This document shows positions 27,349 through 35,847 of a stretch of DNA of 64,000 nt, in pieces (positions within the stretch are counted from its first letter, which is position 1; the number at the start of each line of letters is the position of its first letter). The stretch is from the NCBI GenBank assembly GCA_030539275.1, contig JAUNSK010000009.1, forward strand, positions 1 through 64,000, given 5' to 3'. This DNA is from Oscillospiraceae bacterium. Its GTDB lineage: Bacteria > Bacillota > Clostridia > Oscillospirales > Ruminococcaceae. The notes below the pieces were generated by a model. The model had not been told where the DNA came from and searched no databases. It saw only the letters and a list, made by a program, of their open reading frames with translations. Made by a program: the position numbers and the translations under genes.

Positions 27349-28566
27349 CTACTTTACGCAAACCTTATGGAATGTCTTTTTGCCCTTTTTAAGAATTACG
27401 TCACCGTCGATCTTTATCATAGCCTGCGGATCAGTGATCTTCTGATCATTTACAGACAATCCGCCCTGTGTTACAGTTCTGCGTGCATCACCGTTAGATG
27501 AAGCAAGTCCTGTCTTGACCATAAGAGTAAGTACACCGATTGAACCGTCAGTCAGATCATCAGCTGAAAGTTCAGTCGATGGCATGTCACTGCTGCTTCC
27601 GCCGCCTGCAAATACATCCTTTGCAGCCTGAGCGCACTTGTCTGCCTCTTCTTTGCCGTGTATCATCTTAGTTACTTCCCACGCAAGGATCTCCTTAGCC
27701 TTGTTAAGTCCGGCACCTTCCATTGTTCGTTCCATCTCTTCGATCTCTTCGATAGGGATGAATGTAAGGAGCTTCAGGCAGTTGATTACGTCATCATCAC
27801 TTACGTTTCTCCAGTACTGGAAGAAGTCATATGGTGAGCACTTCTGTGCATCAAGCCAGAGTGCGCCCTTTTCAGTCTTGCCCATCTTCTTGCCTTCCTT
27901 TGTAGTTAGGAGAGTAAATGTCATACCGTATGCTTCCTTGCCTTCAACACGTCTTACAAGCTCTACGCCGCCGAGCATATTGCTCCACTGATCATTTCCG
28001 CCAAGTTCGAGCTTAACGCCCTTGTTCTGGTACAGGTATAGAAAATCGTAGCTCTGCATAAGCATGTAGTTAAATTCGAGAAATGAAAGACCCTTTTCGA
28101 GACGTGTCTTGAAGCATTCCTTTGTAAGCATCTGATTTACAGAGAAGTGTCTTCCGATATCTCTTAAGAATGAGATGTAGTTCATGTCAAGGAACCAGTC
28201 ACCGTTTCTTACGATCTCTGCCTTGCCGTCAGAAAAATCAATAAACCTGGACATCTGCTGTCTGAAGCATTCTGCATTATGGTTTATTTCTTCTACTGTG
28301 AGCATCGGACGCATATCAGTTTTGCCTGTAGGGTCACCGATCATTGTTGTAGCTGTTCCGAGAAGAGCGATCGGCTTATGTCCGTGATTCTGCATATGCT
28401 TCATAACAACAAGCTGCAGAAAGTGACCTACATGAAGGCTGTCAGCAGTAGCATCAAAGCCGATATAGAAGGATACCTTTTCATTGTTGAGAAGATCTTC
28501 GATCTCTTTTTCATGTGTCATCTGGGCAATAAGTCCGCGACGTTTGAGTTCTTCAAATAAAGTCAT
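27349..28566 (-). CDS. tyrS: Tyrosyl-tRNA synthetase
   Basis: About 405 residues from the ATG at 28566, which has GGAGGT 7 bases upstream; the open frame extends 16 codons further into the T-box terminator and is not used. Class I synthetase marks: HVGHF (HIGH motif) near residue 47, the tyrosine-binding LGGNDQWSNM, and KMGKTEKG (KMSKS motif) near residue 230. The C-terminal S4 RNA-binding domain contains GDARRTVTQGGLSVND. Type TyrRS of the Bacillus TyrS class. Expression is controlled by the T-box directly upstream. A strong terminator follows. Confidence 0.95.
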   Translation of the reverse strand: MTLFEELKRRGLIAQMTHEKEIEDLLNNEKVSFYIGFDATADSLHVGHFLQLVVMKHMQNHGHKPIALLGTATTMIGDPTGKTDMRPMLTVEEINHNAECFRQQMSRFIDFSDGKAEIVRNGDWFLDMNYISFLRDIGRHFSVNQMLTKECFKTRLEKGLSFLEFNYMLMQSYDFLYLYQNKGVKLELGGNDQWSNMLGGVELVRRVEGKEAYGMTFTLLTTKEGKKMGKTEKGALWLDAQKCSPYDFFQYWRNVSDDDVINCLKLLTFIPIEEIEEMERTMEGAGLNKAKEILAWEVTKMIHGKEEADKCAQAAKDVFAGGGSSSDMPSTELSADDLTDGSIGVLTLMVKTGLASSNGDARRTVTQGGLSVNDQKITDPQAMIKIDGDVILKKGKKTFHKVCVK

Positions 28567-28585
28567 TTTTTTACCTCCATAAATT

Positions 28586-28850
28586 AAAAAGTCCTCTGAT
28601 GAAATAGCTTTCATCAGAGGACGATATTTTTACCGTGGTACCACCTCAGTTTACTGTCATGAAGATATGACAGCCTTAAAAACACTGTAACGGGTGTGAC
28701 CCGGATACTTCTACTACATTTTTCAAAATATCTGCTCGGGGATGTATTCGTGTATGCAGCCAGTGCCTTTTTCCACCAACCAAAGGCTCTCTGTGACTTG
28801 ACCGTCATTCATTACTTGTTCCCGTCATGGCATTTGTAACGTATATAAGA
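28586..28850 (-). promoter_or_regulatory. T-box riboswitch (tyrosine) controlling tyrS
   Basis: On the minus strand the leader carries the T-box core GGTGGTACCACGG (28632-28646), which pairs with the uncharged tRNA acceptor end. It is followed by a terminator stem GTCCTCTGATGAAA with its complement (28591-28622) and a T run. Upstream the Stem I features are visible: AGAGAGCC, GGTTGGTGGAA, and a specifier loop GAATACATCCCC whose TAC (28744-28746) is a tyrosine codon. This agrees with the downstream gene. Low charged tRNA-Tyr should favour the antiterminator and raise tyrS expression. Confidence 0.9.
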
Positions 28851-28883
28851 TTAGCATATCACAGCACTTCTTGTCAAGTATTT

Positions 28884-29900
28884 TTACTTATCTGCTTTGT
28901 AAAAATCAAGAGTCTGTCTTGAATTAGCAGCAGCCTTTATTGCCCGTACATCCTTACCCGTGAACTTAAGATACTGGTACATTGTAAAAAGTCTTGATAC
29001 TATTCGCTGGTCATACCTTTTTTCAAGCTCTATTGGCGTAAGATTTGTACTGATTATTGTCGGCAGACTTTTGTTGAGACGGGTATTTATAATATTATAA
29101 ATAGTAGATGTGTAAAAGCTTGTTTCATACTCACTTCCGAGGTCATCAAGGATAAGCAGATCTGTGTCAAGAAGGATCTGAAGAGTATCTGTATTGTCAC
29201 TTGTTTTTCCGAAGTGTTCCTTTTCAATCTGCATAAGATAGTTGATAGCTGAGTCATAAAGGACATTCCAGCCCTTCTGAAGAAGCTTTTCAGCGATCGA
29301 AAGTGACAGGTGTGTCTTTCCGAGTCCTGTTTTTCCTGCCATAAGGATATTTGGTGACTTGAGAGAAAAGGTTTCTGCATACTTTTTGCAGTGTTCAAAG
29401 CTTACAGACATTGTTCTGTAGCAGTCGTTATCCTCAGGAGTCTGAATATTTTTATAGTAGGTCAGATCAAATGTATCAAAGCTGCACAGCTTTATCTGCG
29501 AGTGTGAGTTAAGCTCGGTAACAGCAAGCTTTCCGATAAGTGCATTGAGACATTCACAGCGTTCACCGTTCATGAAACCTGTATCGGAGCATTTGGGACA
29601 TGTGTATTTCATATCAAGATAATTGTGTGGATAGCCGTGAGCCATAAGGATCTGTGAGATCATCATCTGTGCCTGCTGATTCTTTTTGCCAAGCTCCTGG
29701 ACCTGTCCCTGAACATTCTGCCCGCTGCTGATGATTTTAATAAGCTCAACACTTGTCTTTGCAAGCAGACCGTTTATTTCCCGTATTTCAGGGATATTTT
29801 CTTCTATCTCACTGAAACGTCTGTTATTTTCTGATTTTGCTGTAAGTCTTCTGTTGTTGATTATATCAAGAGCTTTGCTGTATACAGCTGAATTAACCAT
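28884..29900 (-). CDS. dnaI: DnaI/DnaC-type helicase loader ATPase
   Basis: 338 residues. An N-terminal region with predicted helices is followed by a cysteine cluster (CPKCSDTG..GERCEC, about residues 99-115) like the zinc site of DnaI, and an AAA+ domain with Walker A GKTGLGKTHLS, Walker B LLILDDLGSE and the arginine region RYDQRIVSRLF. Related to DnaC/IstB proteins that load the replicative helicase DnaB. The stop of the preceding DnaD-like gene is 2 nt before its ATG, and this pairing is typical for replication restart/initiation genes in Firmicutes. No transposase is nearby, which argues against IstB. Confidence 0.85.
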   Translation of the reverse strand: MVNSAVYSKALDIINNRRLTAKSENNRRFSEIEENIPEIREINGLLAKTSVELIKIISSGQNVQGQVQELGKKNQQAQMMISQILMAHGYPHNYLDMKYTCPKCSDTGFMNGERCECLNALIGKLAVTELNSHSQIKLCSFDTFDLTYYKNIQTPEDNDCYRTMSVSFEHCKKYAETFSLKSPNILMAGKTGLGKTHLSLSIAEKLLQKGWNVLYDSAINYLMQIEKEHFGKTSDNTDTLQILLDTDLLILDDLGSEYETSFYTSTIYNIINTRLNKSLPTIISTNLTPIELEKRYDQRIVSRLFTMYQYLKFTGKDVRAIKAAANSRQTLDFYKADK

Positions 29901-29902
29901 TA

Positions 29903-30946
29903 TTAATCTGTCCCTTTCATATTCTCACTGTAGTTTATTGCAAACTTGTCAAATTCACTTATATTATATGAAGCATCACTTTTTGGCTGATACTGTTTTT
30001 TATAGCTTTGTTTCGTACCGGCATTTCTGAATGTAGTCTCTGCCTGTGCACGTGTTGTTATGCCTTCGTTTCGCCAGTTTACTATTATCGCATTGACATA
30101 ATTCATAGTAAGCGTCTTGTTAAGATCGACCGTTCTTTCACAGGCGCATGCTATCAGATCAGGGTCAACGCCGGCACTGAACCATTCCTCAATAAACTTC
30201 TGCTGATTTGGTGTGGGGCTTCGCTTGAGTCCGAAGGATGCACTCACTTTGCTTGCAAAGCTTCTTGAATCAGTCATACGCTGTATTTCATTCTGTGCCT
30301 TTTCAAGGCTGTTGATCTCTCTCTGACTCCAGTCAATTGCGACAGTCTCTATATATGCTGAGCTTGTCTTGCCGATCGATACACAGTAGCTCAGAAGCAT
30401 AAGGATCACGTCAATGCTGAGTCCCAGATAATCGTTCTGCCACAGCAGTGATTTGCAGAGTGAATGGTTAAGTGTAGTTCCGAGTGTCTGCTGAGCTATG
30501 TCAAACATCATCTTGATATCTTTTGATTTTTCCATTCTGGCTGTCAGCTCGCTTGGAGTAATGTGGAAGTTTCCGCTTGACTGCTGAATATAGCTTTGAG
30601 TTTCATTTGCAGCTTCGGCATTTAAAGATGCCTGAGTTTTCTGTGGTGCAGGTGTTGTTTCTTTTACGGTGCTGTTTACCGGAACTGCCGGAGCAGAATT
30701 TACAGAAGGGGCATTTTCCAGAAGCTTTACTTCCTGCCAGAACCTTATCGCGTCACAAACATCGTCTTTGCCTAAGTTCAGAGACTGCGATATAGTTTCA
30801 TCTGAGATTTTCTGACCGTTGTGTCTGAGCATATAGAGCAGCACCTTTACCGCATTTCCCGATGCAAGCTTTATGTATTCGTCGACCACAGCAGACGGAA
30901 CTGCAAAGACAGATGACCAGCATCCCATATTTACTGTATATTCCAT
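29903..30946 (-). CDS. DnaD/DnaB-domain replication initiation protein
   Basis: About 347 residues. An N-terminal winged-helix region (VPSAVVDEYIKLASGNAV, LLYMLRHNGQKISDETIS) is followed by a Pro/Thr/Gln-rich linker (residues about 90-140) and a DnaD-type domain with FGLKRSPTPNQQKFIEEW and YVNAIIVNWRNEGITT. DnaD family proteins remodel DNA and recruit DnaI and the helicase at the origin. An upstream in-frame ATG at 30958 overlaps the AAAGGA ribosome site, so the ATG at 30946 is preferred. It forms a minus-strand operon with dnaI; whether the operon also reaches tyrS is doubtful because the T-box lies between. Confidence 0.82.
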   Translation of the reverse strand: MEYTVNMGCWSSVFAVPSAVVDEYIKLASGNAVKVLLYMLRHNGQKISDETISQSLNLGKDDVCDAIRFWQEVKLLENAPSVNSAPAVPVNSTVKETTPAPQKTQASLNAEAANETQSYIQQSSGNFHITPSELTARMEKSKDIKMMFDIAQQTLGTTLNHSLCKSLLWQNDYLGLSIDVILMLLSYCVSIGKTSSAYIETVAIDWSQREINSLEKAQNEIQRMTDSRSFASKVSASFGLKRSPTPNQQKFIEEWFSAGVDPDLIACACERTVDLNKTLTMNYVNAIIVNWRNEGITTRAQAETTFRNAGTKQSYKKQYQPKSDASYNISEFDKFAINYSENMKGTD

Positions 30947-31104
30947 TTTAAACGACATCCTTTCAAAGCATATGACTTAAGGATAACACATTTTTGTTTC
31001 AAAAACAAGAGAGGTTATAAGGGAGAAAGAAATATAAAAATGTTGTACTTATAAATGCATAAACATTCAAAATATTCTATTTAAGATCAAAATCTTTTTC
31101 TCAC

Positions 31105-31133
31105 TTGTAAAAATATAATCTCTATGATATAAT
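31105..31133 (+). promoter_or_regulatory. Promoter of the miaB operon
   Basis: TTGTAA at 31105-31110, a 17-base spacer, and TATAAT at 31128-31133. The TTG start of miaB lies about 50 bases downstream. The run of same-strand genes behind it suggests it may serve miaB and possibly the mismatch repair genes. Confidence 0.65.
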
Positions 31134-31182
31134 TAAAACCGATATATTTTAAAGCAAACTCATTTTTCTGGAGGTTATTTAA

Positions 31183-32577
31183 TTGCCTGAAAAAGCTATA
31201 GATTCACAGACATACATAGAGTATGTTAAAAGAATAAATGACAGCAGAATTTCACCGCCGCTTGCACATATTCATAATTACGGCTGCCAGCTCAATGTCT
31301 CTGACGGAGAAAAGATGAAGGGACAGCTGATGAAAATGGGCTTCGGATTTACGGACAGTGCTGAAAATGCAGACCTGGTTCTGTTTAATACCTGTGCTGT
31401 AAGGGAAGGTGCACAGGAGAGGGTGCTCGGAAATCTGGGCTTTCTTAAACATTACAAGGAACTCAACAAAAATATGATAATCGGTATCGGAGGCTGCATG
31501 ACACAGCAGTCACAGGTAGCTGAAAAGATAAAACAGTCATACAGATTTGTAGATCTTGTTTTCGGGACAGGTTCGATCTCAAAGCTGCCACAGATGATCT
31601 ATGATGTATACAACGGCCGTAAATGCTGTGAACATACTGAAAATGACCTGAGTCTTAATGAAGGAATAGAGCAGGTTCGTGACAGTGCATTCAAGGCTTC
31701 TGTACCGATAATGTACGGCTGCAATAACTTCTGTACATATTGTATAGTACCGTATGTGCGCGGCAGAGAGAGAAGCAGAAGTCCGCGTCTGATCATAGAT
31801 GAGGTTACAAAGCTTGTTGACAGCGGTTATAAGGAGATCATGCTGCTCGGACAGAATGTAAACTCATACGGCAATGACCTTGAGGATGAAAACACAACAT
31901 TTCCGCAGCTGCTCAGAATGATAAATGACATACCGGGTGAATTTATCATAAGATTCATGTCATCTCATCCGAAGGATGCGACCCCGGAACTTATTGATGC
32001 AATAATTGAATGCCCGAAGGCTGCAAAGCATCTGCATCTTCCTGTTCAGTCAGGAAGCAATGAGATTTTAGATAAAATGAACAGACGATATACAGTACAA
32101 AAATATCTTGAGACAGTAGACTATGCAAGGTCGAAAATAAGTGATTTTTCATTTACAACTGATATAATTGTCGGATTTCCGAATGAGAGCAATGAGGATT
32201 TTGAGAAAACTCTTGATATTATGCGAACAGTCAGGTATGATAATATATACAGCTTCATCTATTCGGTAAGAGAAGGAACAAAAGCCGCACTTATTGAAGA
32301 CAGAACTCCTCACAGTGAAAAGCAGGAAAGAATGCAGAGACTGCTTGAGCTGCAGAGAGAAATAAGTACACAAAGCTACAAACGATTTGAGGGACGTGTT
32401 CTCGATGTTCTGGTTGATTCTACAGGCAGGAGCGGTGAAGGATCACTTACCGGAAAGAGCAATGAATTTGTAATAGTGAACTTTTCAGGCGACAGATCAC
32501 TTATCGGAAACTTTGTAAAGGTAAAAATTACAAAGGCGCATAACTGGGCACTTGACGGTGAACTGGTTGAAGACTAA
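31183..32577 (+). CDS. miaB: tRNA-2-methylthio-N6-isopentenyladenosine-37 synthase
   Basis: 464 residues starting with TTG, 7 bases after GGAGGT. Radical SAM methylthiotransferase that adds a methylthio group to i6A37 in tRNA. The N-terminal UPF0004 domain has the three cluster cysteines in YGCQLNVSD, NTCAVRE and GGCMTQQS. The radical SAM motif is CNNFCTYCIVPYVRGRE (near residue 183). The C-terminal TRAM domain is present. It works after MiaA, whose gene lies 5.4 kb downstream in the same run of genes. Confidence 0.96.
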   Translation: MPEKAIDSQTYIEYVKRINDSRISPPLAHIHNYGCQLNVSDGEKMKGQLMKMGFGFTDSAENADLVLFNTCAVREGAQERVLGNLGFLKHYKELNKNMIIGIGGCMTQQSQVAEKIKQSYRFVDLVFGTGSISKLPQMIYDVYNGRKCCEHTENDLSLNEGIEQVRDSAFKASVPIMYGCNNFCTYCIVPYVRGRERSRSPRLIIDEVTKLVDSGYKEIMLLGQNVNSYGNDLEDENTTFPQLLRMINDIPGEFIIRFMSSHPKDATPELIDAIIECPKAAKHLHLPVQSGSNEILDKMNRRYTVQKYLETVDYARSKISDFSFTTDIIVGFPNESNEDFEKTLDIMRTVRYDNIYSFIYSVREGTKAALIEDRTPHSEKQERMQRLLELQREISTQSYKRFEGRVLDVLVDSTGRSGEGSLTGKSNEFVIVNFSGDRSLIGNFVKVKITKAHNWALDGELVED

Positions 32578-32625
32578 AGCCTTTTTAATTAATAAACAGC
32601 ATAACAATTTTGGAGGAATAAAAAA

Positions 32626-33030
32626 ATGGATATTATCGAACAGACAAGACAGCTTGGCAAAGCAATACAGCAGGATGAAAGATATACAGCATACTGCACT
32701 GCCAAGAAAAATAATGACGATGACAAGGAGCTTCAGGAGCTTATCGGAAACTTCAATATGAAGCGTATGGATCTCAATAATGAGATGTCAAAGGAAGATA
32801 AGGATACTGAAAGACTTAAGGAACTTGATAATGATATTAAGGATCTGTATGCAGGCATCATGAAAAATAAGAGTATGACAGCCTTCAATGAAGCTAAAAC
32901 AGCTATGGATTCACTAATGTCACAGATAAACAATATTATCACAGCGAGTGCAAACGGTGAGGATCCTGAAACATGCGCTGCGCAGTCAAGCTGCAGCGGA
33001 AGCTGTTCATCATGTTCAGGCTGCCACTGA
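32626..33030 (+). CDS. YlbF/YmcA family protein with cysteine-rich tail
   Basis: 134 residues, helical, with the short motif DIIEQTRQLGKAIQQDERYT at the N-terminus that is typical of the YlbF/YmcA (DUF964) family. The C-terminus has five cysteines in a Ser/Gly-rich tail (CAAQSSCSGSCSSCSGCH). In B. subtilis YlbF and YmcA form a complex with YaaT that carries iron-sulfur clusters and guides RNase Y. By analogy the tail could bind a cluster. Only one family member is in the window. TGGAGG precedes the ATG. It lies between miaB and mutS. Confidence 0.8.
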   Translation: MDIIEQTRQLGKAIQQDERYTAYCTAKKNNDDDKELQELIGNFNMKRMDLNNEMSKEDKDTERLKELDNDIKDLYAGIMKNKSMTAFNEAKTAMDSLMSQINNIITASANGEDPETCAAQSSCSGSCSSCSGCH

Positions 33031-33201
33031 TAACAGAATTTTATACATTTTCCGGCTGTTATATTATAAAAAGTATATAATAGCAGCACCGGATATATAC
33101 TGACAGGACTATTGGGTACGGGGACTTTGCTTTTATTTTTTAAGAGCATAGCCTGCGTACTCATTGTATTTAATGTAAATTATAAAGGACGACTGTAAAA
33201 T

Positions 33202-35820
33202 ATGTTGTTAAATGATATAGACAGACAGAAGATTTCTCCTATGATGCAGCAGTATCTGAATGTGAAGGACAAGTATATGGATTATATAGTGTTTTTCAGA
33301 CTCGGAGACTTTTATGAAATGTTTTTCGATGATGCGATAGCGGTGTCAAAAGCACTTGAACTTACGCTTACAGGCCGAGACTGCGGTCTTGAGGAGCGTG
33401 CACCTATGTGCGGCATTCCGTTTCACAGCAGTGATGTTTATATAAAGAGACTGATAGATGCAGGCTTCAAGGTAGTTATATGTGAACAGCTTACAGATCC
33501 TAAGGAATCAAAGGGCATAGTAGTGCGTGATGTTGTCAGAATCGTTACTCCGGGTACTGTAACTGAGAGCAGCATGCTCGACGATGCATCAAACAATTAT
33601 ATTGCATGTGCATATACAGCAGATGATCAGTGTGCGGTGTGCTATGCCGATATTTCGACCGGAGAGGTATCAGTTTCGATAAACAGCGGCAGGGAACTTG
33701 AAAATGACATTATAAATGACCTTTCAAGATACAGGCCTGCTGAAATAATATACAGCAGCGGCTTTGAAAAGCTTAAAACTGTAAATGAATTTATAAAGCA
33801 GAAGCTTAAATGTCTTTGCAGTGTCAGAAGCGATGAAAGCTTTGATACACAGCTTAAAAAAGAAGAGGTACTCGGTCAGTTTTCCGTAAGCTCATATGAT
33901 GAATTGTATCTTGATGAGACAGATATAAGAACCAGCGCTGTATGCGGAATGTTTGATTATATTTTTGAAACACAGAAGGCACTTGTAGGGAGATTTACTC
34001 AGATAAATATATATGGTCAGAATGCGTTTATGGGGCTTGATCTTGCTGCAAGACGCAATCTGGAGCTTACTGAAACTCTGAGAAACAAGGAAAAAAGAGG
34101 TTCACTGCTGTGGGTACTTGATTCTACAAAGACATCAATGGGCAGAAGACTTCTGAAGACCTGGATCGAACAGCCGCTTCTCAGTCCTGCAAGAATTATA
34201 GACAGACTCGGCGCAGTTGAGGCACTGTGCAGTGACTGTGTAACACTTTCTGAGATAAGAGATGCTCTTGACAGGGTTTATGATATAGAACGTCTGATGA
34301 CCAGAATAATGTACAAGTCAGCTACGCCCAGGGATCTGAAGTCGCTTTCGCTTGCAGCCCTTCAGCTTCCGAAACTCAAAAAACAGCTTGAAAATGTCAG
34401 CTCTTCAAAGCTGCTCGCAGCTCTTGACTCAGACATTTCAACTCTTGATGAAATATCAGCACTTATTGAAAATGCGATAATCGACGAACCTCCTGTAAAT
34501 GTCAAGGACGGCGGAGTCATAAAAGACGGCTTCAATCCTCAGCTTGATGAACTGCGAAATCTCATATCCCACGGAAATGATCTTATTTCATCAATAGAGC
34601 AAAGAGAAAAGGAACGTACCGGCATAAAGGGCCTGAAGACCGGGTACAACCGTGTATTCGGTTATTATCTTGAGGTCACACGTTCATACTATGATCTTGT
34701 TCCTCCGGAGTATATAAGAAAACAGACGCTTGCCAACTGTGAGAGATTTATTACACAGGAACTGAAAAATGCAGAAAACAGTATTCTGGGTGCTAAGGAT
34801 AAGTCGCTTGCGCTGGAGGCTGATATTTTTGCAGAGGTACGTGATTTTATTGCACTCAGACTTGATGAGGTTCAGAAGACCGCAGCTGCCATCGCTGCTG
34901 TTGATGTACTTTGTTCTTTTGCGCAGACAGCACTTAACGATCAGTATACTAAACCTGAGATAAGTGCTGACGGAGTGATAGAGATAAAGGACGGAAGACA
35001 TCCGGTTGTCGAACTGATGCTTGAGGATGAGATATTTGTACCGAATGATACCTATATCGATACAAAGACGAACAGAATGTCCGTTATTACCGGACCTAAT
35101 ATGTCAGGTAAATCCACATATATGCGACAGGTTGCACTCATAACTCTGATGGCACAGATAGGTTCATTCGTACCGGCGCGTTATGCAAGGATCTCAGTTG
35201 TCGATAAGATATTTACAAGAATTGGTGCCTCGGATGACCTGACAGCAGGACAGAGTACATTTATGGTCGAAATGAGCGAAGTTGCTGACATTCTCAAGCA
35301 TGCTACAAAGCAGAGCCTTGTAATACTTGATGAGGTCGGACGAGGAACATCGACATTTGACGGAATAAGCATCGCAAGAAGTGTGGCAGAGCATATCTGC
35401 AACTCGAGAACTCTCGGCTGCAAAACACTCTTTGCAACACACTATCATGAACTGATAGCTCTTGAAAAGGAACTCGACGGTGTGAAAAATTTCAGCGTAG
35501 CAGTTAAGAAACACGGTGACGATATCAGATTTTTAAGAAAGATAGTTCCGGGCGGTGTAGACGACAGCTACGGCATAGAGGTCGCTAAGTTTGCAGGTAT
35601 TCCGCAGAAGGTAATAACAAGGGCAAAACAGCTTCTTGCAGAACTGGAGCGACAGACTAAAAACAAAGCCTGTGATGAACAGAGCGGTCATGAACAGATA
35701 AGCTTTGATAATATGAGTCAGGAAAATGTTCTGGATGCTATCAGAAAAGTAAATATTTCTGAGCTGTCAGATGCGGAATGCCGTGAATTTCTTGAGGATA
35801 TATCCGGAATGCTCAGATAG
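33202..35820 (+). CDS. mutS: DNA mismatch repair ATPase MutS
   Basis: 872 residues. MutS1 type: the mismatch-contacting Phe-X-Glu is in FRLGDFYEMF (near residue 35). The ATPase domain has Walker A GPNMSGKSTYMRQ, the FTRIGASDDL loop, Walker B DEVGRGTSTFDG and FATHYHEL. The C-terminal extension ends in the family's usual dimerisation motif region. The gene ends in TAG. Ribosome site AAAGGACG lies upstream. mutL follows after 27 bases, forming a mismatch repair operon. Confidence 0.98.
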   Translation: MLLNDIDRQKISPMMQQYLNVKDKYMDYIVFFRLGDFYEMFFDDAIAVSKALELTLTGRDCGLEERAPMCGIPFHSSDVYIKRLIDAGFKVVICEQLTDPKESKGIVVRDVVRIVTPGTVTESSMLDDASNNYIACAYTADDQCAVCYADISTGEVSVSINSGRELENDIINDLSRYRPAEIIYSSGFEKLKTVNEFIKQKLKCLCSVRSDESFDTQLKKEEVLGQFSVSSYDELYLDETDIRTSAVCGMFDYIFETQKALVGRFTQINIYGQNAFMGLDLAARRNLELTETLRNKEKRGSLLWVLDSTKTSMGRRLLKTWIEQPLLSPARIIDRLGAVEALCSDCVTLSEIRDALDRVYDIERLMTRIMYKSATPRDLKSLSLAALQLPKLKKQLENVSSSKLLAALDSDISTLDEISALIENAIIDEPPVNVKDGGVIKDGFNPQLDELRNLISHGNDLISSIEQREKERTGIKGLKTGYNRVFGYYLEVTRSYYDLVPPEYIRKQTLANCERFITQELKNAENSILGAKDKSLALEADIFAEVRDFIALRLDEVQKTAAAIAAVDVLCSFAQTALNDQYTKPEISADGVIEIKDGRHPVVELMLEDEIFVPNDTYIDTKTNRMSVITGPNMSGKSTYMRQVALITLMAQIGSFVPARYARISVVDKIFTRIGASDDLTAGQSTFMVEMSEVADILKHATKQSLVILDEVGRGTSTFDGISIARSVAEHICNSRTLGCKTLFATHYHELIALEKELDGVKNFSVAVKKHGDDIRFLRKIVPGGVDDSYGIEVAKFAGIPQKVITRAKQLLAELERQTKNKACDEQSGHEQISFDNMSQENVLDAIRKVNISELSDAECREFLEDISGMLR

Positions 35821-35847
35821 GATACGATATTATGAAAGGGGAATAAA

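Noticed and set aside
28614-28808. A minus-strand open frame of 64 codons upstream of tyrS
   Set aside because: It lies inside the T-box leader, which explains the sequence.
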